Shown here piece after piece: positions 1 to 13,200 of a DNA stretch of 64,000 bases; the first letter of the stretch is position 1; every line of letters begins with the position of its first letter. A model generated the notes under the pieces. The model was given only the letters and a program-made list of their open reading frames with translations. It searched no databases and was not told the origin of the DNA. A program made the position numbers and the translations under genes. The stretch comes from Congeria kusceri (Eukaryota; Mollusca; Bivalvia; Myida; Dreissenidae). The DNA lies in NCBI GenBank assembly GCA_027627225.1, contig CM051034.1, positions 46,749,548 to 46,813,547 on the forward strand. The letters run 5' to 3'.

Positions 1-1050
1 GATTGTAACACCAATCTGACTGATAATGATACGTCACTCTGTAGGTAATTTTGATAATAAATAAATTGGTAGTGTGTATGTCATTGTCAGCTTAATTCCT
101 GTAACCCTAGTTAGGTTTGTATGTTTACTATGCTAATTCGTGCAAAGTGAATGTATTTCATAAGCATTTTTATTAGTAATAATACTGATCTTTTTAAGGA
201 ATAAATTATCTTGAAATTTTAATTTAAAGGGACATACTCAGATTGGCACATTGACAATTTAAACAACTTGTGTCAAATACTCCACATAGGTCATCACACT
301 ATTTATTATATATAAAGACCTGAATAACACTCCTAATGCAGAAATATATTGGAAATAATGTGTTGTTTATAAATAAACTTAAATTGCAGAGCCATTCAGA
401 TGGGGAATTTTACGGCAAAAGGGGATGTTTTTTAGAAAAGCATTATTAAATGTTTATATTTTACTTTGTTATAAAACATTAATTGTTTTGTTACAAATGA
501 TTTCTTAGATTATGCACCAAATTGGTTTGATGAAACATTGCTGGTATAGTTTACCAAAATTCCTCTATCTTAGTTATTTTTTTGTTCTGATTTTGGTAAT
601 AGTTTTTTTCAAAATAAGGCTTACCTTCTTAGGGGAATTATAAGGTAAATATAGGAGAAAAACATCTACTTTTTAAGCTGGGGAACAGGGCTGAATTTCG
701 GTCCCAATTGGCATTAAAAAACACTGAATTGAAATGCTAAATTTACATCATTTGTATCGCTTTTCATTTTGAATATACTTTTGTTTACAGTTTGCACAAA
801 ACACTTCAAGTTTTCACAAAAGAACATGGCTAGGGGGGCGTAGCCAATTTGGGTTAAAAGTCACTGAAATGTGAACACAGCTGTTATTTTTCAGCTTGCA
901 GATGCTTTTTTTTAAACTTCAAATTTTATTAAATGTTATTCTAATTGGTGGCTGAAATATTGATAAGTTGTTAAAATCATGTTAGTTTTATTAAAAATGA
1001 TATAAAACATTAAACTGATAAAATTTGTGTTGGTTTATTTCATTGAGCAG
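1..1050. other. 5' flank of the RLR gene, no gene seen
   Basis: AT-rich non-coding DNA with no recognisable exon, tandem repeat or mobile-element end. It probably holds the promoter or a 5' UTR intron, but I can point to no TATA box or interferon-type element with confidence. Confidence 0.5.
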
Positions 1051-1066
1051 CCAATTAGAATCAACC

Positions 1067-1223
1067 ATGGCGAGTGAAAGACCACCACCACTGGGCAGTG
1101 AACACTGCGATGTGGAAAACCGCACAGAAAGCAGCATCAAGTTTTTATTGGAGGCTTGTTTCGAGTATATTGTGGCAGCAGTGGATTGGAGGGACTTATT
1201 GGCCTACCCATACTTTGAGACAA
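1067..1223 (+). CDS. RIGI: RLR exon 1: start of first CARD-like domain (residues 1-52)
   Basis: Opens with [11 protein letters not shown] and runs into a helical stretch ([20 protein letters not shown]) typical of a death-fold helix 1. It ends ACAA|gtagct in phase 1, and the leftover A joins AA of exon 2 to give Lys. An AG at 1049-1050 after a T-rich stretch could be the acceptor of an upstream 5' UTR intron; this is not certain. Confidence 0.8.
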
Positions 1224-4200
1224 GTAGCTTGGATAATTTTTTGTATTTTCTGTTTGTTTTAAACTTTTATAATGTATCATATACAACTTATAAGAGATTT
1301 TGGATCTATTAATTTAACACATCATTCTTTGTAAAACTAAATCATGTAAATACCATATTGTTATTTTGGTGAGTTTGGTCAGATTTGGGAATGATTTCTA
1401 GACATATACACAAACTTAAAGGAAGTGCAACATGAATATCATTACAAATTCATGCTTGCATACCTTGTATTCATAACAATTTAGAGTGAAATTATAACTA
1501 TTTAATTATTATTTATTGGATGCAATATGTAATTAATAAGCAATAAGATTAGAACTTTTCCCAATTGTGTATATTTCCCATTGTGAATTTCCCAATCTAA
1601 CCAAGTTACTTTTTCCCAAAAAGGTCAGAAAACAGGCCTAACTGCTTGCTTAGAAGCAAATACAATAAGAAATAAAATATGTGCTTTCAGAAGATATTCG
1701 AAAATTTAAAGACATGGACAAAAAAGGTCCCTCGAATGATGCAACCAGAGAGATGCTTCTCCACATTATTCAAGACGTCCAGCAACCTGATAAATTTTCG
1801 TGTCTCGTAAATGAGCTGCAGAATGCTGGTATACTGTATTTTTTACTTGCGTTTGGGTTAATTTTAATTAAAACTTAAGAAAATTAAAAAGACATATAAA
1901 AGATAACAGATTAACCGAGATTCTGTAAACAGTATTACAGAAACATTTTCACGTAAGTAACAGTTGTTAGAATGTAAAATTTCTAAAACTAAATATCGAT
2001 GATTGAGGATATAACTGTGTGATCATCTTAACAATTCGATATGAAATACTTTAGTTTCACGCAATATGTTTAATGTATAAATTCTAATCCCTTTATAGTT
2101 ATTTAAATCATAGTAAACTAGGATGCACTGACCTCTACCAAGCCAGCTATGTCCCACCATATGTTGTGCAACTAATACGAGGGCTGTTTCATAAATTCGC
2201 AGAATTCTCTTATCAAAATGTTATTTTTCTTTCAAATTGCATGAAGTCACATACACAAGTTGTTTGATACATATCCTATAATATTGCAAAATTGGGTTTG
2301 GTTTTCTTCAATTCCTTGACGATTTGGTGGTATCTATAGCAACCACTATTTAGCGACTAGAAGCACGCCATTTTTTCATACATTGAAACACTCTCAAAGT
2401 GCTTTTTAAAAGTCCAAGTTTACAGACTTTTGGCATGAAAAGCTCCTGGTGTTAGTGTCACTTCTCAATGAAATTTTCTGAAAGTTGAAGACATTATGGC
2501 GAACAGTTAACTCCAATCAGCATTTTATCGCCTTGACTTCAAAAAATCTGTTGACGTCGACGGACGTTTTTGAGTAACGTTCCGTTTGTAGAAATTGAGT
2601 TAGACTCAAACTATCTCCGGCAAAAACACTTCAACAAATGAAAAACTCGCATACATTACCAACATGTGAAAGACATTTATGTACAAATGTCAAGCGCGAT
2701 TAATGGGGCGGTAGAAACTCAGTGTTTGATGACAAGATGTCAGGTCATCCGTGATCTGCAGTGCCTGTTGGAAACGTAGACTTTCATTACATTGTAACAT
2801 CAGAATTACACAACAGGTGGAGGGAAATCATTTCATCCTTTAATGAGGATTGGTTTATGGTTACATTTTACAATGGCTAGGCCTAAATAATGTGTTTGGT
2901 CTCAGGTGGTGATTAAGAGAAAGCTAACAACACTCTTCAGTTTGACGACAGACGTTTAGGTGACGTTACCTTGGTCGTCGTGCATCAAGAACTACACAGT
3001 ACTCTTGTTCAGTGTTCCATGTAAAATTAACGGTTCCATGTATCACTATACTTTTGTATCAGCGAGTCAGCCAAAAGTTTACATATCTGAAGATGTATTT
3101 TGTTTTTTGATAAATCGCATAAGGTTGAAAAAATAGAGCCATTCCCTGAATTTTTGAAACAGCCCTTGTATATCATTTCCAACCTTTCCAGAAAATTTCA
3201 TGCAAATCCGCTCATAACTTTGAAACAATTCAACACCAGAAAAACATTATCTTCTTGGCGGAGATAATATTTTATATTTCCATGCTTGTTGTTGTTTGTT
3301 GCTGTTTTTGCAGAAAAATCTAAATCAACTCAACATGTATATGGTTTACATATATATGGTGCCAGCGGGTTATAATTTTGTTTCAGGAAACTCAAAAGTT
3401 TTGAAAATTCTCAATGCGGAAAAATTTCCCACCACTCTTGAAAGCAGTTTAAAACAGGCTTTGAAGAAGGACATTCCGTACATTTGCAAGTACTTGGACG
3501 TGACCCAGATCCTGCCCAATCTTGTTCAAAGTAAACTTATAAGTTTCCGAGAGGCTGGAGATATTACGATAACTAACCAGTCAACAAGTACATTTAATGC
3601 GGCTCTAGAGCTGATTCTGCTCGTGCCAAATAAAGATGAGTACTGGCTTCCAAAGTTTCTGCTGTGTTTGATCCAGTGTCAAGGCAACTACACACATATT
3701 GCAAAGAAGATCGACCCACAACTCACTGAAGGTAAAATTTGAATGCATCTGTGATAGGTATTCAGTTTCAGTTTCATTCAGTGCTGGCTTTCAGAGCGCT
3801 TATCCATATGTCCGCATCCATAATCTTAACTTATCCGTACCAACATGAATTGCAATACAGATGCAGTTTCTCATGTATCGATATTCGACTATCGAATATT
3901 TAAAGTTTGTTCTTATTTCCAATTAGTTAATGTCGGAGTTACAAAAAGTTTAACATTTTAATAGATTATATGCGACACTTAATAACAGGTCAATTGGGAA
4001 CAATTATCCACCGTTTATATTTACGGCATTATCCATGATTCTACAAATGTTACTCATTATTACCAAGTTATTATACTCAGAGAGTCTTTTATAAATTTTG
4101 CATGATTCGGTGGTTCCTGGACAATTACTATCTGCTACAAATTAAGTTATGCATGATTTTGTGTCTGAAAGTATCTTGTTCAATTTGCTGAGTGAGATAC

Positions 4201-7200
4201 CATTTCGTCCACATCTTCTTTAAATTGATTTTTGCCAGCTGCGCTTTTTGGAAACTGACTGTCGACACATGGAAATATTTCTACTTCAAAAAGATACCTA
4301 TTTTGCATCCCACAATATTGCTGGCTGCATGGCAATATTAGTGTGTAATTAAAGTAAAATACCTGCATCTTCTGCTAATCCGCTGGAATCGAGTTCTTTG
4401 TCCTAGAAAGTTCTTGACATGTAACTACATTCTATTTCAGCTCTTCTTGAAAAAGAAAAATCCCACCCCGAATGGACAATGGAAGAATTCATTAACCAGC
4501 ATCGAGGTGACTTGACATCGTTACGAACCATTGATTCCTGTCACCCAACAAAGCCAGAGAAAGGTATTATTGATAGTTGATATTTTGCACCTATCAATAT
4601 TTTTCCTATGGGTGGGGTGGGGGGGGGGGGGCAGGGAGAGCGGCAGGTATTTGACATTCCGATTTACGATTCAGATTTAAATTTGGGGTCATTTAAACCC
4701 CGGCTTTTGCACACAACCTAAAAGCATCTCCCACTGTGGGGATTGATACAAAAGTGCTTGGCCCTAGGGGGATGAATTAGACCCTGAAAATAACATTAGT
4801 CAAATTCCCCTGGGTCAGCCTGCCGCCGCCTATACCTTGAGGGGAAGGTATTGTTTTGTGTATTACTGATAGAATACAATAACCTTCATGGCATAAATGT
4901 TTAAAAGTATTAAGTTTTCTCTTAGCATAAGTAAATATGAATTGTTTTCCAGATCTTAAAGGAGCAAATTATTACAGTAGATCGTGTTTTTAGTCATTTT
5001 ATGATATTACTACTTTATATGTTAAATAATTGAATCATTTATACAAGCACCAATTACAAAACAACATTTCCAAAACTGTTTTGGGAATGTTGTTTTGTAG
5101 TTGGTGTTTAACATAAGCTTAATGCAATTTTAAGGAAAATGGGATTATGCTAATATGAAAAAGCACCGTCTATTGACTGTGATTTTTTTAATTGCCATTT
5201 AATTGCCATTTGAGTGTATATGCTTGTTGTGAAATTGGTTAACTGAAAAGATGTAGTTTACAGAATATATTTCTGAAAAGTTGTAATTTAGGAAACAGCT
5301 CTCAGTTTTGAGAATAGCTTTGTAAAAAGATGTAGTTGAGCGATTAGCTTTTTGAAAATATAATAATTATAGTTTAGAGAAAAGCTTTCTGGAACTATGT
5401 AACTTAAAGAATAGTTTGAAGAAAAGATGTAGTTTTGAGAAAAGCTTTCCTAACAAAATGTAAATTAGACAATAGCTTCGTGTATGATGTAGTTTAGAGA
5501 ATAGCTTTCTGAAAAGATGTAATTTAGAGAAAAGCTTTCTGAAAAGATACAGTTTTGAGAATAGTTTTTGAAAAAGCTGTAGTTTACAGAATAGATATGT
5601 ATATGATGTAGTTTAGAGTTTAGAGAATAACTTTCTGAAAAGATGTAATTTAGAGAAAAGTTTTCTGAAAAATACATTTTGAGAATAGCTGTTTGAAAAA
5701 ATGTAGTTTAGAGAATAGATTTGTGCATGAGGTAGTTTAGAGAATAGCTTTCTGAAAAGATACAGTTTTGAGATAAGCTTTTTGAAAAGATGTAGTTTAG
5801 AGAATAGCTTTTTGAAAAAGGTGTAGTTTTGAGAATAGCACTTCTTTCAGATGTAGTTTAGCGAATAGCTTTGTGTATGATGAAGTTTAGAGAGTAGCTT
5901 TCTGAAAACATGTAATTTATAGAAAATCTCTCTAAAAAGATGTAATTTAGAGAAAATCTTTCTAAAAACATATAGTTTAGCGAACAGCTTTGTGTATGAT
6001 GAAGTTTAGAGAGTAGCTTTCTGAAAACATGTAATTTATAGAAAATCTCTCTGAAAAGATGTAATTTAGAGAAAATCTTTCTAAAAACATATAGTTTAGC
6101 GAATAGCTTTGTGTATGATGAAGTTTAGAGAGTAGCTTTCAGGAAACATGTAATTTATAGAAAATCTCTCTAAAAAGATGTAGTTTAGAGAAAATCTTTC
6201 TGAAAACATATAGTTTAGCGAATAGCTTTCTGAAAATTGTGTAAACATATGCTTTATAAAAAAACAATTTCAGTTCAGAGGTCTATATCTAGCAGCTCTG
6301 CTTCGAATTCGTCTGATGTTTACAATGAACAAGAACCAAGATTAAACAAACTGATGACATATGGTGAGCAAAGTTTTGAATGTAGGCTTTCCAATGTTTT
6401 CCTTCTTTTTTTTTAACCGGTTCCTACTTTTTTGCAAAATCCTTGTACTATTTCTACTTTTTGAGTGTAATTAGTTTAGAGTATATTTATGACCGTTTTG
6501 TCCATTAATCTGTAAAATTCTGTAGCTGATGCTGCACTGGCAGTGTATTCATTTACATATATTTAAGGGGAAAATAAGTTTACCTCAAAGTTTTTAATCA
6601 GTTTATCATCAGAAACTTAAGTGTACATGTAGAGCATTTGTGAGTATGGCACTTAAAATTAGGATGATTTTTCTGCAATTTTTTTTATTGACTTTAAAAC
6701 ATGCAGTTTTGTTAGTTTTATTAACACTATTCTTCCAACTTTTCTAATCCTTTAGAACAAAATTTTCCTACTTTCTCCTACTTTTTCTTAACGGAATATA
6801 CTCCTTTTTTAACCATGCTGGTAGGCCTGTGAATGAAAATATTACCTGCGTTAATGTGGAGGTTCTTCCTTCTTTATGCTGATAACCGACATTCATTCAA
6901 ACGTCAAACTTCAAAATGACTGATATGTTCCTAAAATTGAAAATTTGGGCTATTAAGCTTTATTTCCGTAGTGCCATCCTAAAGTTAAACATACCTTTAT
7001 TAACCTCTTTCCCGATATTCTATTTATACCATCATTTTCTACCTTTTGTTTTGAAAATAAATGAATATAGATAACATAGAATTTTGTCACAAATATCTTT
7101 TATGAATACCATTCAACTGTATGTGTTTGCTTTATTCTGCTGTGTTGAAATAAAACATAGTTTGATTATTGATTGAGGGTAAGTTTCCATTATAAATAAA

Positions 7201-10200
7201 TAATTTTACCATCTTTATACCTCACGTTTCAAATTCTACAGAAGAAGTCAAAGACGAGAGCTCATCCCACATAGATGATGGCGAGCCTAGGATGCACCAT
7301 TTATCATGCAGTGAGTGTGTATGTTAAAGGGGCGTATTGATGGCTAGTACGGTATAATATTTTCAAAAGTAAAATTAGTTTTATAGAGTAATTGCATCGT
7401 CCGTCCGTCTGTCCATCTGTCGGTCTATCCGTCCGTCCGTCACGCTTCTTGTGCGGAGCATAACTCCATTAGTATTAAAGGGATTCAAATGAAACTTCAT
7501 ATAATGATAGAGGACAATGGAAGGAAGTGCAGAGTAAAAGGATCACAACTCTTTCTTCAACATGTACAGAGTAATTGCCATTTGTTTAAGTTTCTTGTGC
7601 GTAGCATAACTCCATTAGTATTGAAGGTATTCAAATAAAACTTCATATAATGATAAGAGGACAATGAGAGAAAGTGCAGAACATAAGGACCATAACTCTT
7701 TCTTCAATATTTACGGAGTAATTGCTCATTGTTTAATTTTGTTGTGTGGAACATAACTCTATTAGCATTGAAGGGATTCAAATGAAATATAATGATAGAT
7801 GACAATGAGAGAATGTGCAGAGCACAACTCTTTCTTCAACATGTACATGTACATGTACAGAGTAATTGCCATTTGTTTAAGTTTCTTGTGCGTAGCATAA
7901 CTCCATTAGTATTGAAGGTATTCAAATAAAACTTCATATAATGATAAGAGGACAATGAGAGAAAGTGCATAACATAAGGACCATAACTCTTTCTTCAATA
8001 TTTACGGAGTAATTGCTCTTTGTTTAATTTTGTTGTGTGGAGCATAACTCTATTAGCATTGAAGGGATTCAAATGAAACATCATATAATGATAGATGACA
8101 ATGAGAGAATGTGCAGAGCACAAGGACCACAACTCTTTCTTTAATATTAATAGAGTTATTGCCCTTTGTTTTATTTCCTTATGTGAAGCATTAATTTTCT
8201 TGTGCGGTGCATAACTCCATTAGTATTGAAGGGATTGAAATGAAACTTCATATAAAGATAGAGGGCCATGAGAGAAAGTACAGAGCACAAGGATCATAAC
8301 TCTTTCTTCAATATTTATGCCCATTGTATAATTTTCTTGTGTGGAGCATAACTCTTTTAATATTTAAAGGATTCAAATGAAACTTCATATAACGAAAGAT
8401 GACAATAAGAGGAAGTGCACAGTACAAGGACCTCAACTCTTTCTTCAGTATTTACAGAGTTGTTGCCCTTTATTTTATTTTCTTGTTTAGAGAATAACTC
8501 CATTAATAATAAAGGGATTCAAATGAAACTTCATACAATGATAGAGCACAATGAGAGAAAGTGGAGAGAACAAGGAACGCAACTCTTTCTTCAATATTTA
8601 TGGAGTTATTGCCCTTTGTTTTATTTTCTTGTGGGAAGCATTAATTGTACTGTGCGGATCAAACTTCCATTAGTATTTAAGGGATTCAAATGAAACTTCA
8701 TAGAATGGTATTGGACACTGAGAGGAAGTGCAGAGTACAAGGGCCGTAACTATTTCTTCAATATTAAGGAGTTATTGCCCTTTGCTTAATTTTCTTGTGC
8801 AGAGCATAACTCCGTTATAATTGAAGGGATTCAAATGAAACTTCAATAATGATAGAGAACAATGAGAGGAAGTGCAGAGTACAAGGATCATAACTCTTTC
8901 TTCAATATTTGTAGAGTTATTACCCTTCTTTTTTTGTGCAGAGCATAACTCCATTAGTATTGAAGGGATTTTAAATAAAACCACATATATTGATAGAGGA
9001 CGTTGAGAGGAAGTGCAGAGTAGAAGGACCATAACTCGGTAAGCTATTGGTATAGAGGACCTCTCCTGCATCGTCCGTGTGCCGTCAACAATGGGGTTCG
9101 TTCTCATGCTGGAGGCTTCACTTTTTATCTAATCTTAACCAAACCTCCACAGTTTGTGTATGACCATAAAATCTCGGATTGGATTGTTATTGGGTCAGAT
9201 CACACCAGTAACACTAGAGTTATTGCCCCTTTTTCATGCAAGAAAAGTGCAAAAATGCCTTTTTCCAATAGACTTTATTTTCTATCCAATCTTAACCAAG
9301 CATTCACAGTTTCATCAGACCTCAGCAGACGACAAAAATGGGCCAGATCGTGTTTCAAACACCAGTTATTGCCTTTTGTTTGTTGAAACATATGCAAAAA
9401 TGTACCTTATTCAGGATAGAGACTTCATTTGCCATCCAATCTTCACCAATCTTGCACAGTTGGTCTTTTACCCTGAGACTACAGTTGAAGTCAGATATAA
9501 GCAAGATTGGACCAGAAACACTGGAGTTATTGCCCTTTGTAAAAAAATATGCAAAAATGGACACTATGCAGAATAGAGATTTAATTTTCATCCAATCTTC
9601 ATCAATCTTGCACAGTTTGTCTATGTACGTAAGACTACAGATGAAGTCGAATATAAGCATGATTGGGCCATAAACACCGGAGTTATTGCCCCTTGTGTTT
9701 GGAAACATCAACAAGTAATCAATGATTGACTTGCACATACGATATTTTATTCAATGTTGACTAAACTTACACAGTTTTCATATGACCATAAACATTGATT
9801 GATAAAATTTGATTTCCAACAGTTGCAAACCTTGCATGCAGTTATATGAAAATGCAGCATTGATAGCTTCGGAGCCTGCATTAACATCATTTATCATCCT
9901 TGGACAGAAAATAATCAAATCAATAGCAAAACTCAACCTAACAGCACAGCCATCACAATTATCGCATTGCAACTAGTTCTCCAAAACTGTCTGCGAAAAA
10001 GATATCAACGTCTACTGTTTTGGCATTTTCCAGAATTGTAACTGACTTAATAAAAAAAAGGGTCAGGTAAGAATATCAAGAGAAATGATTGGAGAACCAT
10101 AAGCAAAAACACCGCACATCCACTACTCAACTCGTACTGTTAGCCCATTGCACTAACCGATGTTTTAAATCAAATTGATCCTATCCCCATTTGCGTATTG

Positions 10201-13200
10201 TTCAGATACCTTAATTTTCAAACCTGTCACAACAGGATGGTCTTCATCTGTACCAGTTCTCAGATGAGCGCTTTGGGCCATCATGGCCCTCTTGTTAATA
10301 ATTATCAAGTTATTGATCTTTGTTTTCTTTTGTGCAGATACTTATTACCTTATTATTGAAGAAATTTAAAGTAATGCTACATATACTGATTGATGACATT
10401 GAGAGGAAGAGTAGAGTAAAAGGACCATAACTCTTTCTTCAATATTTATGGAGTTATTGCCCTTCAGTTAATTTCCCTGTGCAGAGCAAAACTCCATTAG
10501 TATTGAAGTGATTTAAAATAAAACCACATATATTGATAGAGGATGTTGCGAGGAAGTGCAGAGTACTAGGGCAATAACTCTTTGTATGAATCATCATTTT
10601 TGCCAACATGTAACTGACATTGTGTTGCCATCCTTTGACAAGCATTTGCTTCGGGGGCACACGTCACATCCTGTGACAAGCATTGTTTAAGAAATATTCA
10701 TTAAATAATTGCTTATCATATATTTGTCGTTTTTTAGCTAGACTATTCACAGAATAGTTCGAGCTATACTACTCACCCGTTCGTCGGAGTTGGCGTAATG
10801 CTCTGGTTAAGGTTTGCGTGCACTATGTCCATATCTCTGTAACTACTACAGATATTCAATTGAAACTTCACTTGTGTTTGGGGTCATTATGTGAGGTCAC
10901 TGACCAAAACCCATAACTCTGACCTTCAATTTAGCAGAATTATGCCCCATTTTGTACTTAGAAAATCAGGTTTAAGTTTGCATGCAACAACTCCATATCT
11001 CTATATCTACTACAGATATTCAACTGAAACTTCACACATGCCGTCAGGGTCATTATATAAGGTCACTGGCAAAGACCCATAACTGTTACCAGCATTGTAG
11101 CAGAATTATGCCCCTTTTTGTACTTAAAAATGTCAGGTTAAAGTTTGCGTGCAAGAGAAAATTCAGGTTAAGGTTTGCGTGCATCAAGTACATGATTATC
11201 TCTGTAATTTCTAAATCTATTTAATTGAAACTTCACACATGTGTTAAGGGTCATTTTGTGAGGTCACTGACCAAGACCCATAACTCTGTCCTGCAATTTA
11301 GCAGAATTATGCCCCTTTTTGTACTTAGAAAATCAGGTTAATGTTTGCGTGCAACAACTCTATATCTCTATATCTACTACAGATATTCAATTGAAACTTC
11401 ACACATGTCTTCAGGGTCATTATATAAGGTCACTTGCCAAGACCCATAACTATGACCAGCATTTTAGCAGAATTATGCCCCTTTTTGTACTAAGAAATTC
11501 AGGTTAAAGTTTCCGTGCAACAACTCCATATCTATATAACTCGGGAATGGATTAAGCTATTGTTATGAAAGTCCATACAAAGATACCTTATAGCAAGGCC
11601 TCACTTGGGATTGCATATGCAGTATGTGGGGTCAAGGTCAAGGTCATTGTTACTAAAAATAGAAAAACGGTTTCCGCTCAATAAGTTGAGAAACGCATTG
11701 AGATATTTTAATGAAACTTAATACATAGATACCTTATATTGAGACCTCGCTTTGGATTGCATATGGGATGAGTGGGGTCAAGGTCAACGTCACTGTTTCT
11801 AAAAATAGAAAAACGGTTTCCGCTCACTAACTTTAGAACGCATTGAGATATTTTAATGAAAGCTAATACATAAATACCTTATATCAAGGCCTCGCTTGGG
11901 ATTGCATGTGGGGTGCTTGGGGTGAAGGTCATGGTTACAAAAAATAGAAAAAACGGTTTCCGCTCAATAACTTGAGAACGCATTGAGATATTTTAATGAT
12001 ACTTCACACATAGATACCTTACATCGAGACCTCGTTTGCGATTGCATATGGTTTGGGTGGGGTCAAGGTCACTGTTACTAAAATAGAAAAACGGTTTCCG
12101 CTCAATAACTTAAGAACGCATTGAAATATTTTAATGAAAGTTATTACATAAATACCTTATATCAAGGCCTTGCTTGGGATTGCATGTGGGGTGCTTGGGG
12201 TGAAGGTCATGGTTACAAAAAATAGAAAAACGGTTTCCGCTCAATAACTTGAGAACGCATTGTTCACACATAGATACCATATATCGAGACCTCGTTTGAG
12301 ATTGCATATGGGTTGGGTGGGGTCAAGGTCACTGTTACTAAAATAGAAAAACGGTTTCCGCGCAATAACTTAAGAACGCATTGAAATATTTTAATGAAAC
12401 TTAATACATAGATACCTTATATTGAGACCTCGCTTGGGATTGCATATGGGTGCGGCAAAGGTCACTGTTACTGAAATTAGTATAAGGTTTCTGCTCATTA
12501 ACTTGAGAAAGCATTAAGATATTTTAATGAAACTTCATACATAGATACCTTATTTTGAGACCTCGCTTTGGATTGCATATGGGGTGGGTGTGGTCAAGGT
12601 CACTGTTACTGAAAATATGAAAACGGTTTTCGCTGAATATTTTTATTGTTTGTAGAGATAATGGCCCATAACTCGGACAAAGCGGTTGAATAGTCGAGCG
12701 CGTTGTCCTGAGACAGCTTTTGTTAAAAACAAACAATAAAGGAATTACTTTTTTAACTGTAAAAAGTGGTCAACGTGACACTTTTGCGGGCGCATGAAAA
12801 CCAGTAGTAGTAGTAAAAGCAATAGGAATGCAAATGCACATGAAGTACCGCTATGCGCATGTGTACAATTGATAACTGTATTGTAGCATGGGACGGTTTC
12901 ATTGAAGTGCGCAATTTTGTAGGTGCAAGTGTAAGTGTAAGATGTGGATATCAGTGTACTATTTTGACTTTAATGTGTTTGGATTATATCATGGAAAACT
13001 CAGCTATGTCTTGGAAAAATAATGGAATTTTGGTTTCAACAGTTTGTATAAACCCTGTTATATGTTAACAAGCTATTATTACTCGAACACATTAAACTTA
13101 CACTCGTGAACTCAACACTAAATAATGTGAAGTTAGCATAAAAAGTTAGAATAAGATATTCTGTGAAGTGAGAAAATAAACATAGGTAACAAGTTTGTTC

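Noticed and set aside
9154..9738. Four overlapping frames of 76-140 codons
   Set aside because: They sit in the nested element at 9035-10296, overlap on both strands, and show only repeat periodicity.
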